64,000 bases of DNA from Penium margaritaceum (GCA_023375785.1 SZWC01000100.1:545377-609376), one strand, 5' to 3'; numbered from the stretch's first letter, positions 22,527 to 35,333 are shown. Program-made: numbers and translations. The notes: generated by a model from the letters alone, not told the origin.

Positions 22527-24115
22527 TTGGCTCAGGGAGAGCCGCTCACTGTGGCAGAGGCGCTGACAAGGCCCGATGCGACCAAATGGAAGGAGGCGGT
22601 GGACAGCGAGCTCGCTTCCATCGAAGAAAATGGTACGTGGGTACTGGTGGACAGACCTCCGGACGCTCACGTCATGGGCTCTAAGTGGGTGCTTAGTCTA
22701 AAGTGGAAACAGGACGGTAGCATCGACAAGTACAAGGTGAGGGTCGTGGCGAAGGGATTCTCACAGCGCACAGGGTCTGAGTACGATGAGACTTTTGCAC
22801 CGGTCGTCACGTTCGCCTCCATCAGGTCCCTGCTGGCGGTCGCTGCTGCCAAAGACCTGGAGATCCATGAGATGGAGGTCAAAATAGCTTTCCTTTACGG
22901 GAAGTTAGACAAAGAGGTATGGAAGTGCCGGAGGGGGTTGATGCACCCGCAGGGAAGGTGTGTCGGCTGGTGAAGGCGTTGTACAGGTTGAAACAGGCCC
23001 CACGGATCTGGTACATGGAGATGGACAGCTTCATGGCTGAGATCTCTTTTGCACACTGCAAGAATGATCCCAGCGTCTATGTGCGGGAAGACGAGCGTGG
23101 CTTGCTGCTTGTGGCGTTGTATGTGGACGATCTGATCATGTGTTCTTCCTCGCACGAGGCCCTTGGTGACCCGGAGGAGAAGCTGAGCAGCAGGTTCAAG
23201 ATGAAGGACATGGATCCTCTCGAGTACTACCTCGGGATCGCCGTCCACCGCAACCGCAAAGCAGGCACCATCGAGCTCAACCAGACCAAGTACATCATGG
23301 ACGTCTTGAAGCGCTACAACATGGAGGATTGCAAACCCATCAGCACCCCCATGGCCTCCGAATACAAGCTCTCCTCCTCCATGACACCAAGCAATGAGGC
23401 GGAGCGGTGGGAAATGCAAAACATTCCGTACCAGTCCGCCGTCGGGAGCCTCATGTACGTGATGGTGGGGACGCAACCTGACATCGCTTATGCGGTAGGT
23501 CAGGTCAGCAGGTTTGTGGCTAATCCTGGGCCACAACATTGGCAAGCCATGAAGCGGATCTTCTGCTACGTCAAAAAGACACGGCACGTGGGACTTCAGT
23601 TTGGAGGTCTTGAAGGATCAGACACGCTGCGACTCACGTGCTACACCGATGCTGACTGGGGAGGGCAGGTTGACGACAGGAAGTCCACCTCTGGCTTTGT
23701 TTGCCTTCTCAATGGTGGTGTGCGGTCTCATGGACGAGCAGGAAGCAGGACTGCGTTCTCACTTTCCACTGCTGAGACAGAGTACATCGCACTCTCGGAA
23801 GTGTGCAAGGAAACACAATGGATTCAAAGTCAACTCGAACAGATCAAGGCACCACAGGAGGAAGCAACTGTCATTCGTGTCGACAACCAGAGCGCTATCG
23901 CTATGGCAGAGGATGACCTCATCTCCCGGCGGACAAAGCACATCAACATTCGGTACCACTACTCACGCGACCTTGTCGCCAAGGGTGTTGTAGAACTCGA
24001 ACATGTCGAAACCAAGAGGATGCTTGCGGACTTCTTAACGAAGCCGCTTGATTGCCACTTGCATGCTGCAGGCGCTCGAGGAATTGGCATGGTGGATGCA
24101 GGAGATGAAGAATAA
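22527..24115 (+). pseudogene. Copia-1 reverse transcriptase and RNase H
   Basis: RT_copia begins with DATKWKEAVDSELASIEENG and GSKWVLSLKWKQDGSIDKYK. A loss of about two bases at 22,918 shifts the frame. The continuation 22,919-24,115 (398 residues) is unbroken: VKALYRLKQAPRIWYMEMD, then ALYVDDLIM with an intact YVDD box (23,120-23,131), PISTPM, VGSLMYVMVGTQPDIAYAVG. RNase H follows: TCYTDADWGGQVDDRKSTSG, LSTAETEYIALSE, RVDNQSAIA, RRTKHINIRYHYSRD and ADFLTKPL. It ends at TAA just before the purine tract. Catalytic residues look intact, so this part is the freshest piece of pol in the satellite region. Confidence 0.93.
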
Positions 24116-24215
24116 AAGCCCAAGACAACTGAGGTGCACAAACACAGTACAGATCTACAGGCTCATGTGGAAGAAAATTTACCACGGCAGGTGGCCAGAG
24201 GTGCAAGGGAGAGAT

Positions 24216-24906
24216 TGTTGTTCTTTTATGCCCCTTTGGCCACTGCCATAGCTTAGCGGACAGGTTGGGCATGCACTGCTCTCTTGAAGTAAGTCCCCCA
24301 CATCTTGTTTGTGGTGCAAGTCCAAGCGAGACACCAGCAGTGTAGCATAGTGGATAGCACGGTGGACTTGGGAACAACAGGTCATGCGAGCAAGCCTTGA
24401 TGTGAGCATGAAGGTTTTTGAACTTCCTGCACAGAGGAAGTTTCCTAGACATTTCTTCATGCATGAGGAGGATGTGCCACTTGGCGGCCAGTGGATGCGC
24501 CAATTGGCGAGTTGGTGAGGTGGTGTGGAGTGGCCACCCCCAAAAGTGCCACTGCCCACACACCTTAGATGCCAGGCCTAGGACTATATGTACCAGGCTC
24601 ATTCCTCATTCTAAACATACAATCTGGCCTTAGATGCTCCTCACAGGGCTGTCCAACTAAGGAATAGTATAAAGAAGGCACTAGTTGGTCTAAGCCCCTG
24701 GAGTTAGTCTTTGACTAGCACCTCGCGTGAAAGTGACCAAGTGTTAAGTGGACACAGTTGCTAGCAAGTGATTGCCTAGGAGCTGCTCAGTGTGGAACCG
24801 TGATCCTGAGGGTGATATCTCCTCCTAGCTGAAATACTAGGGGCAGACGGCAGGTGTTATTGTGTCGGCCCTATTTTCTAGTCCGTTCGCCTCAGGCCGG
24901 TTGACA
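24216..24906 (+). repeat. Probable 3' LTR of copia-1
   Basis: A purine-rich run (aagggagaga) ends at 24,214, followed by TGTTGTTC, the usual start of a copia LTR. The block ends GGTTGACA at 24,906, directly before satellite sequence. Length is 691 bp with TG...CA ends. No second copy is present in the window to prove it. Apart from a tRNA-like stretch at 24,338-24,398 I see no features. The 100 bp from 24,116 to 24,215 is untranslated trailer. Confidence 0.6.
24338..24398 (+). other. tRNA-like stretch inside the copia-1 LTR
   Basis: The sequence resembles a decayed tRNA or SINE head. It has an A-box-like tagcatagtgg (24,343-24,353) followed by atagcac, a region like an anticodon arm (ggtggacttgggaacaacag) and a weak B-box-like ggtcatgcgagc (24,380-24,391) closed by caagcc. 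The anticodon stem has mismatches and the B box lacks the GTTCGA core, so it is not a working tRNA gene. It may be the head of a SINE inserted in the LTR. Confidence 0.4.
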
Positions 24907-26551
24907 AAAAGCACCATTGAAACGATGATAAGATGACGTAAGCACCATAGTCAAAGTGAAATTGTGACCAAAGCACCATTGAAACGTTGATAATGAGACC
25001 AAAGCACAATAGACACAATGAATATGTGACCAAAGCACCATTAAAAAAGATATAATGTGAATAAGCACCAGAGACACAGTGAAAGTGTGATCAAAGCACT
25101 ATTAAAACAGTGATACTGCGAGCAAAGCACCATAGACACATAAATGTGAGACCAAAACACCATTTAACTAGTGATAATATGACCTTAGCACCATAGACAT
25201 AGTTAAAGTGTGGCCAAAGAACCATTGAAAAAGTGATAATGTGACCAAAGCACCATAGACACAGTGGAAGTGTGACCAAAGCACCAGTGCAATAGTAATA
25301 ATATGACCAAAGCACCATGGACAGAGTGAAACTGTGACCACAGAACCATTGGAACAGTGATGATGTGACCTAAGCACTATAGACATAGTGAAAGTGTGAC
25401 TAAAGCACAATTGAAACAGTGATATTGCGACCTAAGCACCATAGACACAGTGAAAGTGTGTCCAAAGCACCAATGAAACAGTGATAATGAGAACTAAGGA
25501 CTTTAGTCACAGTGAAAGTGTGACCAGAGTACCATTGAAACAGTGATACTGTGACCTAAGCACCATATACACAGTGAATGTGTGACCAAAGCACCATTGA
25601 AACACTGATAATGTTACCAAAACACCATAGACACAATGAAAGTGTGACCAAAGCACCATTGAAACAGTGATAATGTGACCAAAGAACCATAGAAACAGTG
25701 AAAGGGTGATCAAAGAACCATTGAAACAGTATTAATGTGACCTAAATACCATAGACACAGTGAAAGTGTGACCAAAGCACTAATGAAACAGTGATAACGT
25801 GACCCAAGTGCCATAGACACGGTGAAACTGTGACCAAAGCACCATTGCAACAGCGACAATGTGACCAGCGCACCATAGACACAGTGAAAGTGTGAGCAAA
25901 GCACCATGGAAACAGTGATGATGTGACCTAATCACCATAGACATAATGAAAGTGTGACAAAAGCAACATTGAAGCAGTGATAATGTGACCAAAACACAAT
26001 AGACGCAAAGAAAGTGTGACCAATGCACCATTGAAACAGTGATAATTTGACCAAAGCACCATAGACACGGTGAAGGTGTGACTGAAGCACCGCTGAAAAA
26101 ATGATAATGTGACATAAACACAATAGACACAGTGAAAGTGTGACAAAAGCTCCATTGGAACATTGAGAATGTGACCAAAGTACCATAAACACATAAAAGT
26201 ATGACCAACGCACCATTGAAACGGTGATAACGTCACTTGAGCACCATAGACACAGTGAAAGAGTGACCGAAGCACCATTGACATCCTGAGTTTGTGACCA
26301 AAGCACCATAGACACAGTGAATGTGTGACCAAAGAATCATTGAAACAGTGATAATGTGACCAACGCACCATAGACACAGTGAAAGTGTGACCAAAGCACT
26401 GTTGAAACAATGACAATGTGACCTAAGCACCATAGATACAATGAAAGTGTGACCAAAGCACCATTGAAACAGTGATAATGTGATCAAAGCGCGATATACA
26501 CAGTGAAGGTGTGACCAGAGCACCATGAAAACATTTATAATGTGACCTAAG
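24907..26551 (+). repeat. 62-bp satellite array, segment 4
   Basis: About 26 units, same orientation. Ends in gtgac-ctaag, the 5-bp target duplicated by copia-2. Contains one copy of the shortened-B variant near 26,190, in the same local context (caaagtaccat before, gaccaacgc after) as copies in later segments. Confidence 0.93.
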
Positions 26552-27031
26552 TGTCAGACTTTTGAGCGGATGAGAAGGTGGTCTCGAGAGGTCTTCTCTG
26601 GAGGTTAAGCTGAGCACAACAAGTGTTGAGCGATGTGGGTAGTCACATGTTACAGATCCGATCGATGTAAAGGAGAGAGACGGAGTGGTTGATGGCGGAA
26701 GAGGACACCGCAGTGAGGCAGTTCAAGGAAAATAATTGATTGAGAGAATAATGGAAGTAAGGAGTAACTTTGTCTAGTCTACCTAATGTAGTGCCATATG
26801 GCTTGCTAGTATCCCTGCGAGCTGGAAGCACTAGTTTGCTAAATGTGGGTGACGTGCAGCGGTGGTTTCGTCGCAGCGCGGTTGTCGTAGCTTTCCAAGA
26901 TTGAGGTATTGGTCCTTTTCAGCGCACGGATCTCTTATGTACGTGTTCTTTGAGATTTGTACAGTTCTTATATTTTGTATTCCCGGATGTGTTCCAATCT
27001 TCTCACTGGTTTCTCTTCTATACTTCCAACA
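26552..27031 (-). repeat. 3' LTR of copia-2
   Basis: On the minus strand it starts TGTTGGAAG at 27,031, right after the purine tract AAGGGGGG, and ends CTGACA at 26,552 against the target duplication. Length is 480 bp. Bases 26,844-27,031 align along their length with 30,055-30,242, the surviving part of the 5' LTR, including gtgggtgacgtgc and ttcccggatgtgt. Confidence 0.85.
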
Positions 27032-27900
27032 CCCCCCTTGAAGGGGAACCATTGTGGAAGCTTCAGGTGTCTCTGGTCCTGAGACCTACAAGATATACCA
27101 AGGATGCGTGTTGTGCCTTGTCCAGGGCTTTGGTAAAGATGTCTGCCATGTTGGCCTTGAGGCCACGTGCTCGACCAGGAGCTCTTTTGCCTATACCTTC
27201 TCATGGATGAAGAGGTAATGCAGATCAATGTGCTTGGTCCGCGCATCAAAGACCGGGTTTTCCGTGAGAGCAATGGTGCTTCAATTTTTGTACCACAGAA
27301 CTGGGAGAGGTTGTAGGTACCCAAAGTCCTGCTGCAGGTACTTCAGCCGGAGCGCTTCTTGAGCGGCCATGGTACCTGCATAAAGTTCTGCCTCACAGGA
27401 TGACCGAGAGACTGAGGAGGACCTGGTTGACTGCCAGCTGATCAGCCCGGAGCCAAGGTGAAAACCATAGTCCTGTGACGACTTACGATTGGCTAGGTTG
27501 CCAGCCCAGGAGGAGTCACTGTAGCCCTTGAGTGTGATTGGTTGCATTCCTCCAAGCTTGACGTAGAACGATACGGTTTCTCCCAGATACTGCAGCACTC
27601 GATTTGTTGCTTTCTAGTGTTGGACACTGCTGTTTCCATCAGCCACGTACCGTGACAGCACACTGAGAGGGAAAGCAAGGTCGGGACATGTGCAGACCAT
27701 TCTATACATCAGGGATCCTACCAGCTCGAGGTATGGTTCTAGTGAAGGAGATGCGACTGTGTATGGTGGTGCTGTGAGTTTGTGTTCTAATTTTGTTGGA
27801 GTAGGTGCCCCATTGCTATTTTCAAGCGCAAATTGCTTCAGCACTGAAGCAATGTAGGGCTCTTGGAAGAGAGTAGTGAGGCGCTTCTGTCAATCTTGCT
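27032..27900 (-). pseudogene. Copia-2 RNase H and C-terminal RT
   Basis: On the minus strand, 27,844-27,614 carries TAPPYTVASPSLEPYLELVG, SLMYRMVCTCPDLAFPLSVL and SRYVADG. 27,598-27,281 carries LKGYSDSSWAGNLANRKSSQ and SSVSRSSCEAELYAG, both RNase H signatures. Further on, ARTKHIDLHYLFIHEKV and ADIFTKALDKAQ mark the end of the domain. Frame changes near 27,610 and 27,290 and stops after it (one TAG inside HEKV-AKELL) break the protein. Confidence 0.88.
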
Positions 27901-28395
27901 TGATTTCAATCCCCAGATAGTGAGTCAGTTCTCCAAGGTCCTTCGTGGTGAAGGGACCGAGAAGTGTTGTTTTCAATTCCTGGAGAGCTGTGGGATTATT
28001 TGATGTGAGAGCGAGATCATCCACATAGGCCACAATGTAGGACTATTCATCTGACTGTGAGCGAAGGAACAAGCTGGGATCTACAGTGGAGATGTTGAAG
28101 CCCAAATCAAGGAGAGTTGCTCATAGTTTGGCATGCCATTCTCTAGGGGACTGTTTAACACCATAGACTAGTCGGTGAAACTTCCAGACAGTGTTGGGCT
28201 GGTCTGGGGTGTATCCTTTAGGGCATTCCATGTAGATGGTTTCATGCAGAGCTCCTTCAAGAAAGGTTGTGGACACATCCATGGCATGCAGTTCCATGTC
28301 TTGAGTGGCTGTAATGTGCAGCAGGGTTCTCAGAGTGGTCAGCTTGGCAGTGGGAGAGAAGGTGTCAAAGAAGTCCACTCAGATGGGTCTTGACG
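27901..28395 (-). pseudogene. Copia-2 reverse transcriptase core
   Basis: 28,378-28,121 reads FDTFSPTAKLTTLRTLLHIT, MELHAMDVSTTFLEG, LHETIYMECPKGYTPDQPNT and FHRLVYGVKQSPREWHAKL. The YVDD box is at 28,016-28,027 in the context IVAYVDDLALTSNN, followed by KDLGELTHYLGIEIK. N-terminally KWVFRVKTH is joined almost directly to VDFFDTF, so roughly 20-30 residues of the usual KARLVAKGF segment are missing. Confidence 0.88.
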
Positions 28396-29196
28396 CGGAA
28401 GACCCACTTGCCTCTGACCTCATTGGTGTGTGGTGGACGAGGAATGTCAGTGTAGGTGGAGGTGGCCTTGAATGAGGTCAGTTCACTGGCAATGGCAGCG
28501 CGACATTGTTATGCATGAGGCCCATTCACAACTTCTTTGTATGTGCTGGGTATGGCAATAGGGGCAGTGTGAATGGTGGTGCTGAGAAGGGAGAGGCGTG
28601 GGTACCACCGACGTCAAGGGTTCATGGGAGGAGTTGGTCGCCAAAGGGATTTGAGACCTTCTCCGGCATCAACCTAAGAGGGAAAGAAGGAGGTACAGAT
28701 AAGCTCAACATGACGATCTTCCTGGATGTTGAGGTCACCATCTGTGTCCATGAATGTGACAGTGGAGGCGGCTGTTTTGTTTCTGGTTGATCAACGGAGT
28801 ACTGGTTCTTCTGCTGACAGTGCTCCTTGCACTGCTAGTAGCAGAACCAGTGCTGTCGGTGCTGCTGCTACTTGTCTTGCTGTTGCTCCTTTTGTTGCTA
28901 CGGCTGTTGTTGTTGGGGCTGATCCTGCTGCTGCTGGAAGTCGATGGTGATGGGGAATGCTAATGCTGATGGTGCTGCTGCTTATGGAAGTGGATGGCCG
29001 AGTTTCATGAGGTGTTTGGAGATGGCTTCATAGTCAGGATCAGGAGTGAGAGGCGGTAGTGATCTTGGCCGTGGTTGGATGGGAGTGTGTGCAAGAGAGA
29101 GTGTCGACGGGGTTGATGCAGCTGGAAGTGTTGCTGGTGATGAGAAGGAGACTGGTGGAGGAGAGGATGAGGGCAGTGGAGATGCTGTAGGTTGCT
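28396..29196 (-). pseudogene. Copia-2 integrase-RT linker, Gln-rich and decayed
   Basis: Low-complexity stretch between integrase and RT. Around 28,800-28,980 the minus strand reads as Gln-rich with CAG/CAA runs broken by TAG codons. No conserved domain is visible, and no single frame stays open. This is the normal place for the variable linker in copia pol. Confidence 0.55.
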
Positions 29197-30050
29197 CTAG
29201 AAACAGCGTCCAGGTGAGGGGAGTAGTCTAGATGGGTGAGGACTGGTGGAAGAAGGGGGTGTTTTCACCGAAGTGTACATTAGTGCTGCAGGTCTCCCTT
29301 TGATTGCAGACTCGTAGAAGAGATAGCCAGAGGAGTCGAGGGCGAAACCGACGAACATGTGATGCGTGGCGTGAGGACTCACCTTAGAAAGATGAGCATT
29401 AGCTCTGTCAGTTTTGTTAATCCAAACGTAGGCTGTGGAGCCCCATACTCAAAGCTTGGAGACATCCGGCTTTTACTCCAACCAGAGCTCAAGTGAGGTG
29501 ACATCAGGTAAATGCTTGGTTGGGTAGTAGTTGTGCACTCTGGTGGCATAGTGGAGTGCGTAGGTCCAAAAGGTCTCTGGCGCTCCAGCATGCATAAGGA
29601 GAGTGCAAGTGAGAGCAACCGGGATATTGTTGCGCCTTTTTGCCACTCCGTTATGCACTGGTACTTCTGCAACAATTAGTTCATATCCAATGCCGTAATC
29701 TGAGGATTCCTCTCTCACAAAGTTTGTGAGAGAGGAATTCTCCACCTTTATCTGTCTAGATCTTGCCACTGGACCAGTTGAGATGGCTCATTTGGTACTT
29801 GGACCATTTGATCAAGGCAGGCTTGGCGTCGGCTTTGGACTTGAGAGGAATCGTTGCACCAAAACGAGAGTGGTCTTCCACAATGGTGAGGAAGTACTCA
29901 TATCCTTGAAGAGATGTGGGAAGGATGGGTCCCACAAGGTCCATGTGAAGGATGTCGGTTTTGCTGCACGCGCGGCTTGAGGGGGATGGTGGGGCGCCTT
30001 CAAATTTCGAAGGCTGCAGGCGGTACAAGGTGGTCCTGTAAGCCGGGTTA
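29197..30050 (-). pseudogene. Copia-2 integrase
   Basis: 30,028-29,756: TDILHMDLVGPILPTSLQGY with the first catalytic Asp, and FLTIVEDHSRFG; then after a TAG, TDKGGEF with the second Asp. Frame shifts at about 29,720, at a perfect 16-bp inverted repeat. 29,769-29,473 continues as YELIVAEVPVHNGVAKRRN and FWTYALHYATRVHN. After a TAA, KPDVSKLRVWGSTAYVWI and HMFVGFALDSSGYLFYE complete the C-terminus (to 29,197). The N-terminal finger is lost to the deletion at about 30,050. Confidence 0.88.
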
Positions 30051-30054
30051 GGGA

Positions 30055-30242
30055 TGTGGGTGACGTGCGGCGGTAGTTTAACCGCAGCGCGGTTGTCACA
30101 CCTCTCCGAGATTTAGGTCATGGTCTTTTTCGGCCCACGGATCTTTAATGTACGTGTCCATTGAGATTCGTGTAGTCCTTTTCTTTTGTGTTCCCGGATG
30201 TGTCCTGATCGTCTCGCTGGCTTCTCTTCTTTATTTCCGACA
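30055..30242 (-). repeat. 5' LTR remnant of copia-2
   Basis: First 188 bp of the LTR, TGTCGG at 30,242 to the point where similarity to 26,844-27,031 ends near 30,055. The remaining ~290 bp and the primer-binding site are absent. Integrase sequence begins immediately. Confidence 0.83.
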
Positions 30243-33200
30243 CTTAGCACCATAGACACAGTGAAAGTGTGACCAAAGCACCATTGAAACACTGATCATT
30301 TGACCAAAGTACCATAGTCACATAAAAGTGTGACCAACGCACTAGTGAAACAGTGATCATGTGACCAAAGCACCGTATACACAGTGAAATTTTGACCAAC
30401 GCACCATCAAAACGGAGATAATGGGACCTAAACACCATAGACGAAGTGGCAGTGTGACCAAAGCACCATTGAAATAGTGATAACATGACCAAAGCACCAT
30501 AGACAGGGAAATTTTGACCAAAGCGCCGTTGAAACAGTGATAATGTGACCAAAGCACCATAGACACGGTGAGAGTATGACCAAAGCACCATTAAAACAGT
30601 CATAATGTGACCTAAGCGCCATAGACACCGTGAAAGTGTGACCAAAGCACCATTGAAACAGTGATAATTTTATCTAAGCACTATAGACACAATGAACGTA
30701 TGACCAAAGCACCATTGAAACAGTACTTATGTGACTAAAGCTGCATAGACAGTGAACGTGTGACCAAAGCACCATTGAAATAGTGAAAATGCGACATAAG
30801 CACTATAGACACAATAAAGGTTTGACCAAAGCAACATTGAAACAGTGATAATATGAGCAAATCACCATAGACACAGTGAAAGTGTGACCAAATTACCACT
30901 TAAACAGTGATAATGTGACATTAGCACCATGGACAATGTGTAAGTATGACCAAAGCATCATTTAAACAGTGATAATGTGTCCCAAGCACCATAGACACGG
31001 AAAATGCGTGACCAATGCACCATTTAAACGGTGATAATGTGACATAAACACAATAGACACCATGAAAGTGTGACCAAAGCACCATTGAAACAGTGATAAT
31101 GTGTCATAAGCGCCATGGACACTGTGAAAGTGTGAAAAAAGCACCATTGAAACAGTGATAATGTGACGTAAGGACCATAGTCATAGTGAAAGTCTGACCA
31201 AAGTACAATTGAAACGTTCATAATGTGATCTTGGTACCATAGACACAGTCAAAGGGTGACCAAAACACTATTGAAACAGTGATAATGTGACCTCAACACC
31301 ATAGACACAGTGAAAGTGTGACCAAAGTACCATTGAAACAGTGATATTGTGACCTAAGCATCATAGACACAGTAAAAGTGTAACCAACGCACCATTGAAG
31401 TAATGATAATGTGACCTAAGCACTATATACATAGTGAAAGTGTGACCAAAGCACCATTGAAACAGTGATAATGTGATATAAGCACTATAGACACAGTGAA
31501 AGTGAGACCAAAGCACCATTGAAACAGTTATAATGTGACCAAAGCACCATAGACACAGTGAAGGTATGACCAAAGCACCATTGAAACAGTGGTAATGTTA
31601 CCAAAGCACCATAGACACAGTCAAAGGGTGACCAAAACAATATTGAAACAGTGATAATGTGACCCAAACACCTAGACACAGTGAAAGTGTGACAAAAGCT
31701 CCATTAAAACAGTGAGAATATGACAAAAGCACCATAAACACAGTGAAAGTATGACCAAAGTACCATTGAAACAGTGGTAATGTTACCTAAGCACCATAGA
31801 CACATTAAAAGTGTGACTAGAGCACCATTGAAGCAGTGATAATGTGACCTAAGCACCATAGACACAATGAAAGTGTGACCAAAGCACCATGGACACAGTG
31901 TTATGTGACCTAAGTACCATAGACACAGTGAAAGTCTGAGGAAAGCACCAGTGAGATACTAATCATGTGACCAAATAACTATAGACACAGTGAACGTGTG
32001 ACCAACAAATCATTAAAACAGTGATTATGTGACTTAAGCACCATAGTCACGGTGAAAGTGTGACCAAAAAACCATTGAAAAGATGGTAACATGACCCAAG
32101 CACCATAGACAAAGTGAAAGTGTCACCAAAGCGCCCTTGAAACGGTGATAACATGACCAATGCACTCTAGACACAATGAAGATGTGACAAAGGCACCATT
32201 TAAATAGATATAATGTGAATAAGTACCATAGACACAGTGAAAATGTGATCGAAGCACCATTGGAACAGTGATAACATGACCAAAGCACCATAGACACATA
32301 AAAGGGAGACCAAAGTACCATTTAAACAGTGATAATATGATCTCAGCACCACAGACATAGTGTAATCGTGACCAAAGCACCATTAAAAAAGTGATAATGT
32401 TTCTCAAGCACCATAGACACAGTGGAAGTGTGATGAAAACACCATTAAAACAGTAATTATGTGACCAAAACACCATAGACACAGTGAAACTGTGACCAAA
32501 GCATCATTGGAACAGTGATGATGTGACCTAAGAACCATCGATACTGAAATTGTGACCAATGTACCATTGAAACAGTGATAATGTTACCTTAGCACCATAG
32601 ACACGTTGAAATGGTGACCAAAGCACCATTGAAACAGTGATAATGCGACCAAAGCACCATAGACACTGTGAAAGGGTGTCCAAAGCACCATTGAAACAGT
32701 GATAATGAGACCTAAGCACCATAGACACAGTGAAACTGTGACCAGAGCACCATTGAAACAGTGATAATGTGACCAACGCACCATAGACATAGTGAAGGTG
32801 TGAGCAAAGCACCATTGAAACAATGATGATGTGACCTAAGCACCATAGCCAAAGTGAAAGTGTGAAAGACGTACCATTGAAAGCAATAGAGACGCACCAT
32901 AGACACAGTGACCGTGTGACGAAAGCACCATTGAAACATTGAAACTATGACCAAAGTACCATAGACACATAACAGTGTGACCAAAGCAACTTTGAAACAG
33001 TGATGATGTCACATGAGCACCATAGACACAGTGAAAATGTGACAAAAGCACCATTGACATAGTGATAATGAAACCAAAGCACCATAGACACAGTGAATGT
33101 GTGACTAAAAAACCATTCAAATAGTGATAATGTAACCAACGCACCATAGACACAGTGAAAGTGTTACCAAAGCACCATTGAAACAATGATAATGTGACCA

Positions 33201-35333
33201 AAGCACCATAGAAACAGTGAAGGTGTGACCAAAGCACCATTGAAACATTGATAATGTGACCAAAGTACAATAGACACACAAAAGCATCACCAAAACACCA
33301 TTGAAACAGTGATAATGTGACCTAAGCACCATAGACACAGTGAAAGTGTGACAAAAGCACCATCAAACTGGTGATAATGGACCTAAAAACCATAGACGTA
33401 GTGAAAGTGTGACCAAAGCACCATTGAAACAGTCATGATGTGAGAAAAGCACCATAGACAGTGTGAAAGTGTGACCCAAGCACCATTATAACAGTGATAA
33501 TGTGACCAAAGCACCATTGACACAGTGAAAGTGTAACCAAAGCACCATTGAAACAGTGATAATATGACCAACCTATTCTAGACACAACAAACGTATGACC
33601 AAAACACCATTGAAACAGTGATAATGTGACCTAAGCACAATAGAAACAGGAACAGTGTGACCAAACCACCATTAAAACAGTGATAATGTGTCCTAAGCAC
33701 CATAGACACTGTGGAAGTGTGACAAAAGCACCATTGAAAGAGTGATAATGTGACGTAAGGACCATAGTCACAGTGAAAATCCGACCAAAGTAAAATTGAA
33801 ACATTGATAATGTGACCTTAGCACCATGGACACAGTGAAAGTGCGACCAAAGCACCATTGAAATAGTGATAATGTGACCTAAGCATCATAGACATAGTGA
33901 AAGTGTGACCAAAGTACCTTTGAAACAGTGATATTATGACCTAAGCATCATAGACATATTTAAAGTGTAACCAAAGCACCGTTGAAATAATGATAATGTG
34001 ACCTAAGCAACATATACATAGTGAAAGTGTGACCAAAGCACCATTGCAACAGTGATAACATGACCAAAGCACCATAGACAGTGAAAGTGTGACCAAAGCA
34101 CCATTGAAACATTGATTATGTGACCAAAGCACCATAAACACAGTGAAAGGGTGACCAAAGCACTATTGAAACAGTGATAATGTGACATAAACACCATAGA
34201 CACGGTGAAAGTGTGACAAATGCACCATTGAAACAGTGATAATATGACCAAAGCACCATAAACACATTGAACGTATGACCAAAGTACCATTGAAACAGTG
34301 ATAATGTGACCTAAGAACCATGGACACAGTGAAAGTGTGACCAGAGCACCATTGAAACAGTGATAATGTGACATAATCACCATACACACAATGAAAGGGT
34401 GACCAAAGCACCAGTGAAACAGTGATCATGGGACCAAATCACCATAGACACAGTGAAAGTGTGACCAAAGCACCGTTGAAACAGTGATAATGTGACCAAA
34501 GCTCCATAGACACAGTGAACGTATGAGCAAAGCAGCGCTGAAAGAGTGATAATGTAACTTTTAGCACCATAGACGCAGTGAAAGTATGACAAAAACCATA
34601 GAAACGGTGATAATGTGACCAAAGTAACATAGACAAAGTGAAAGTGTGACCAAAGAACCATTTCAATGGTGACAATGTGTACCATAGACGCACCATAGAC
34701 ATAGTGAATGTTTGACCAAAGCACCATTGAAACAGTGATCACGTGACATGAGCACCATCGATATAGTGAAAGTGTGAAAAAAACACCATTGAAGTAGTGA
34801 TAATGTGTCAAACGCACCATAGCCACAGCGAAAGTGTGACCAAAGCACCATTGAAACAGTGATAATGTGACCTTAGCACCACAGACATAGTGAAAGTGAG
34901 ACAAAAGAACCATTGGAATAGTGATTATGTGACCTAAGCACCATAAACACAGTAAATATGTGACCAAACCACCATTAAAACAATGATAATATGACAAATA
35001 CACCATAGACAGAGTGAAGATGTGAACAAAGAACCATTGAAACAGTGATAATGTGACATAAGCACCATAGAATCAGTGAAAGTGTGACCAACGCACCATC
35101 AAAACAGTGATAATGCGACCTAAGGACCATAGATGTAGTGAAAGTGTGACCAAAGTACCATTGAAGTAGTGATAATGCGACCAAAGCACCATTGAAACAG
35201 TGATAATGTGACCACAGCACAATAGACACAATGAAATCGTGACCCAAGCACCATTGAAAGAAGTATAATTTGACCAAAGAACCATAGACACGGTGAAGGT
35301 GTAACGAAAGCACCATTGAAACAATAATAATGT
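30243..35333 (+). repeat. 62-bp satellite array, segment 5
   Basis: About 82 units, same orientation. It starts with the target duplication cttag. It contains a stretch (about 34,500-34,720) with unusual deletions that is repeated at 40,250-40,440. Ends at aacaataataatgt, where catttatgaccaatcacctg begins. Confidence 0.93.

Larger units (their letters stand above)
19542..24906 (+). mobile_element. Copia-1: Ty1/copia element, nearly complete coding region
   Basis: Plus-strand element inserted in the satellite. The order gag, protease, integrase, RT, RNase H is that of Ty1/copia. A purine tract and an LTR candidate close the right end, which meets the satellite exactly at 24,907. The left 107 bp before a possible primer site (tggtagcaga, about 19,651) do not match the right LTR, so the 5' LTR is lost or replaced. 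Two frameshifts (near 20,640 and 22,918) and four stops break the coding region. It is better preserved than the gypsy element. Confidence 0.9.
26552..30242 (-). mobile_element. Copia-2: internally deleted Ty1/copia element
   Basis: Minus-strand element flanked by a 5-bp target duplication, ctaag (26,547-26,551) and cttag (30,243-30,247), one change apart. Joining the satellite across one copy gives a normal unit. It has a full 3' LTR at the left end and the first 188 bp of the 5' LTR at the right end. The 5' LTR is fused directly to mid-integrase, so the rest of the LTR, primer site, gag and protease are deleted. Integrase, linker, RT and RNase H remain with several stops and frameshifts. 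Confidence 0.88.
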
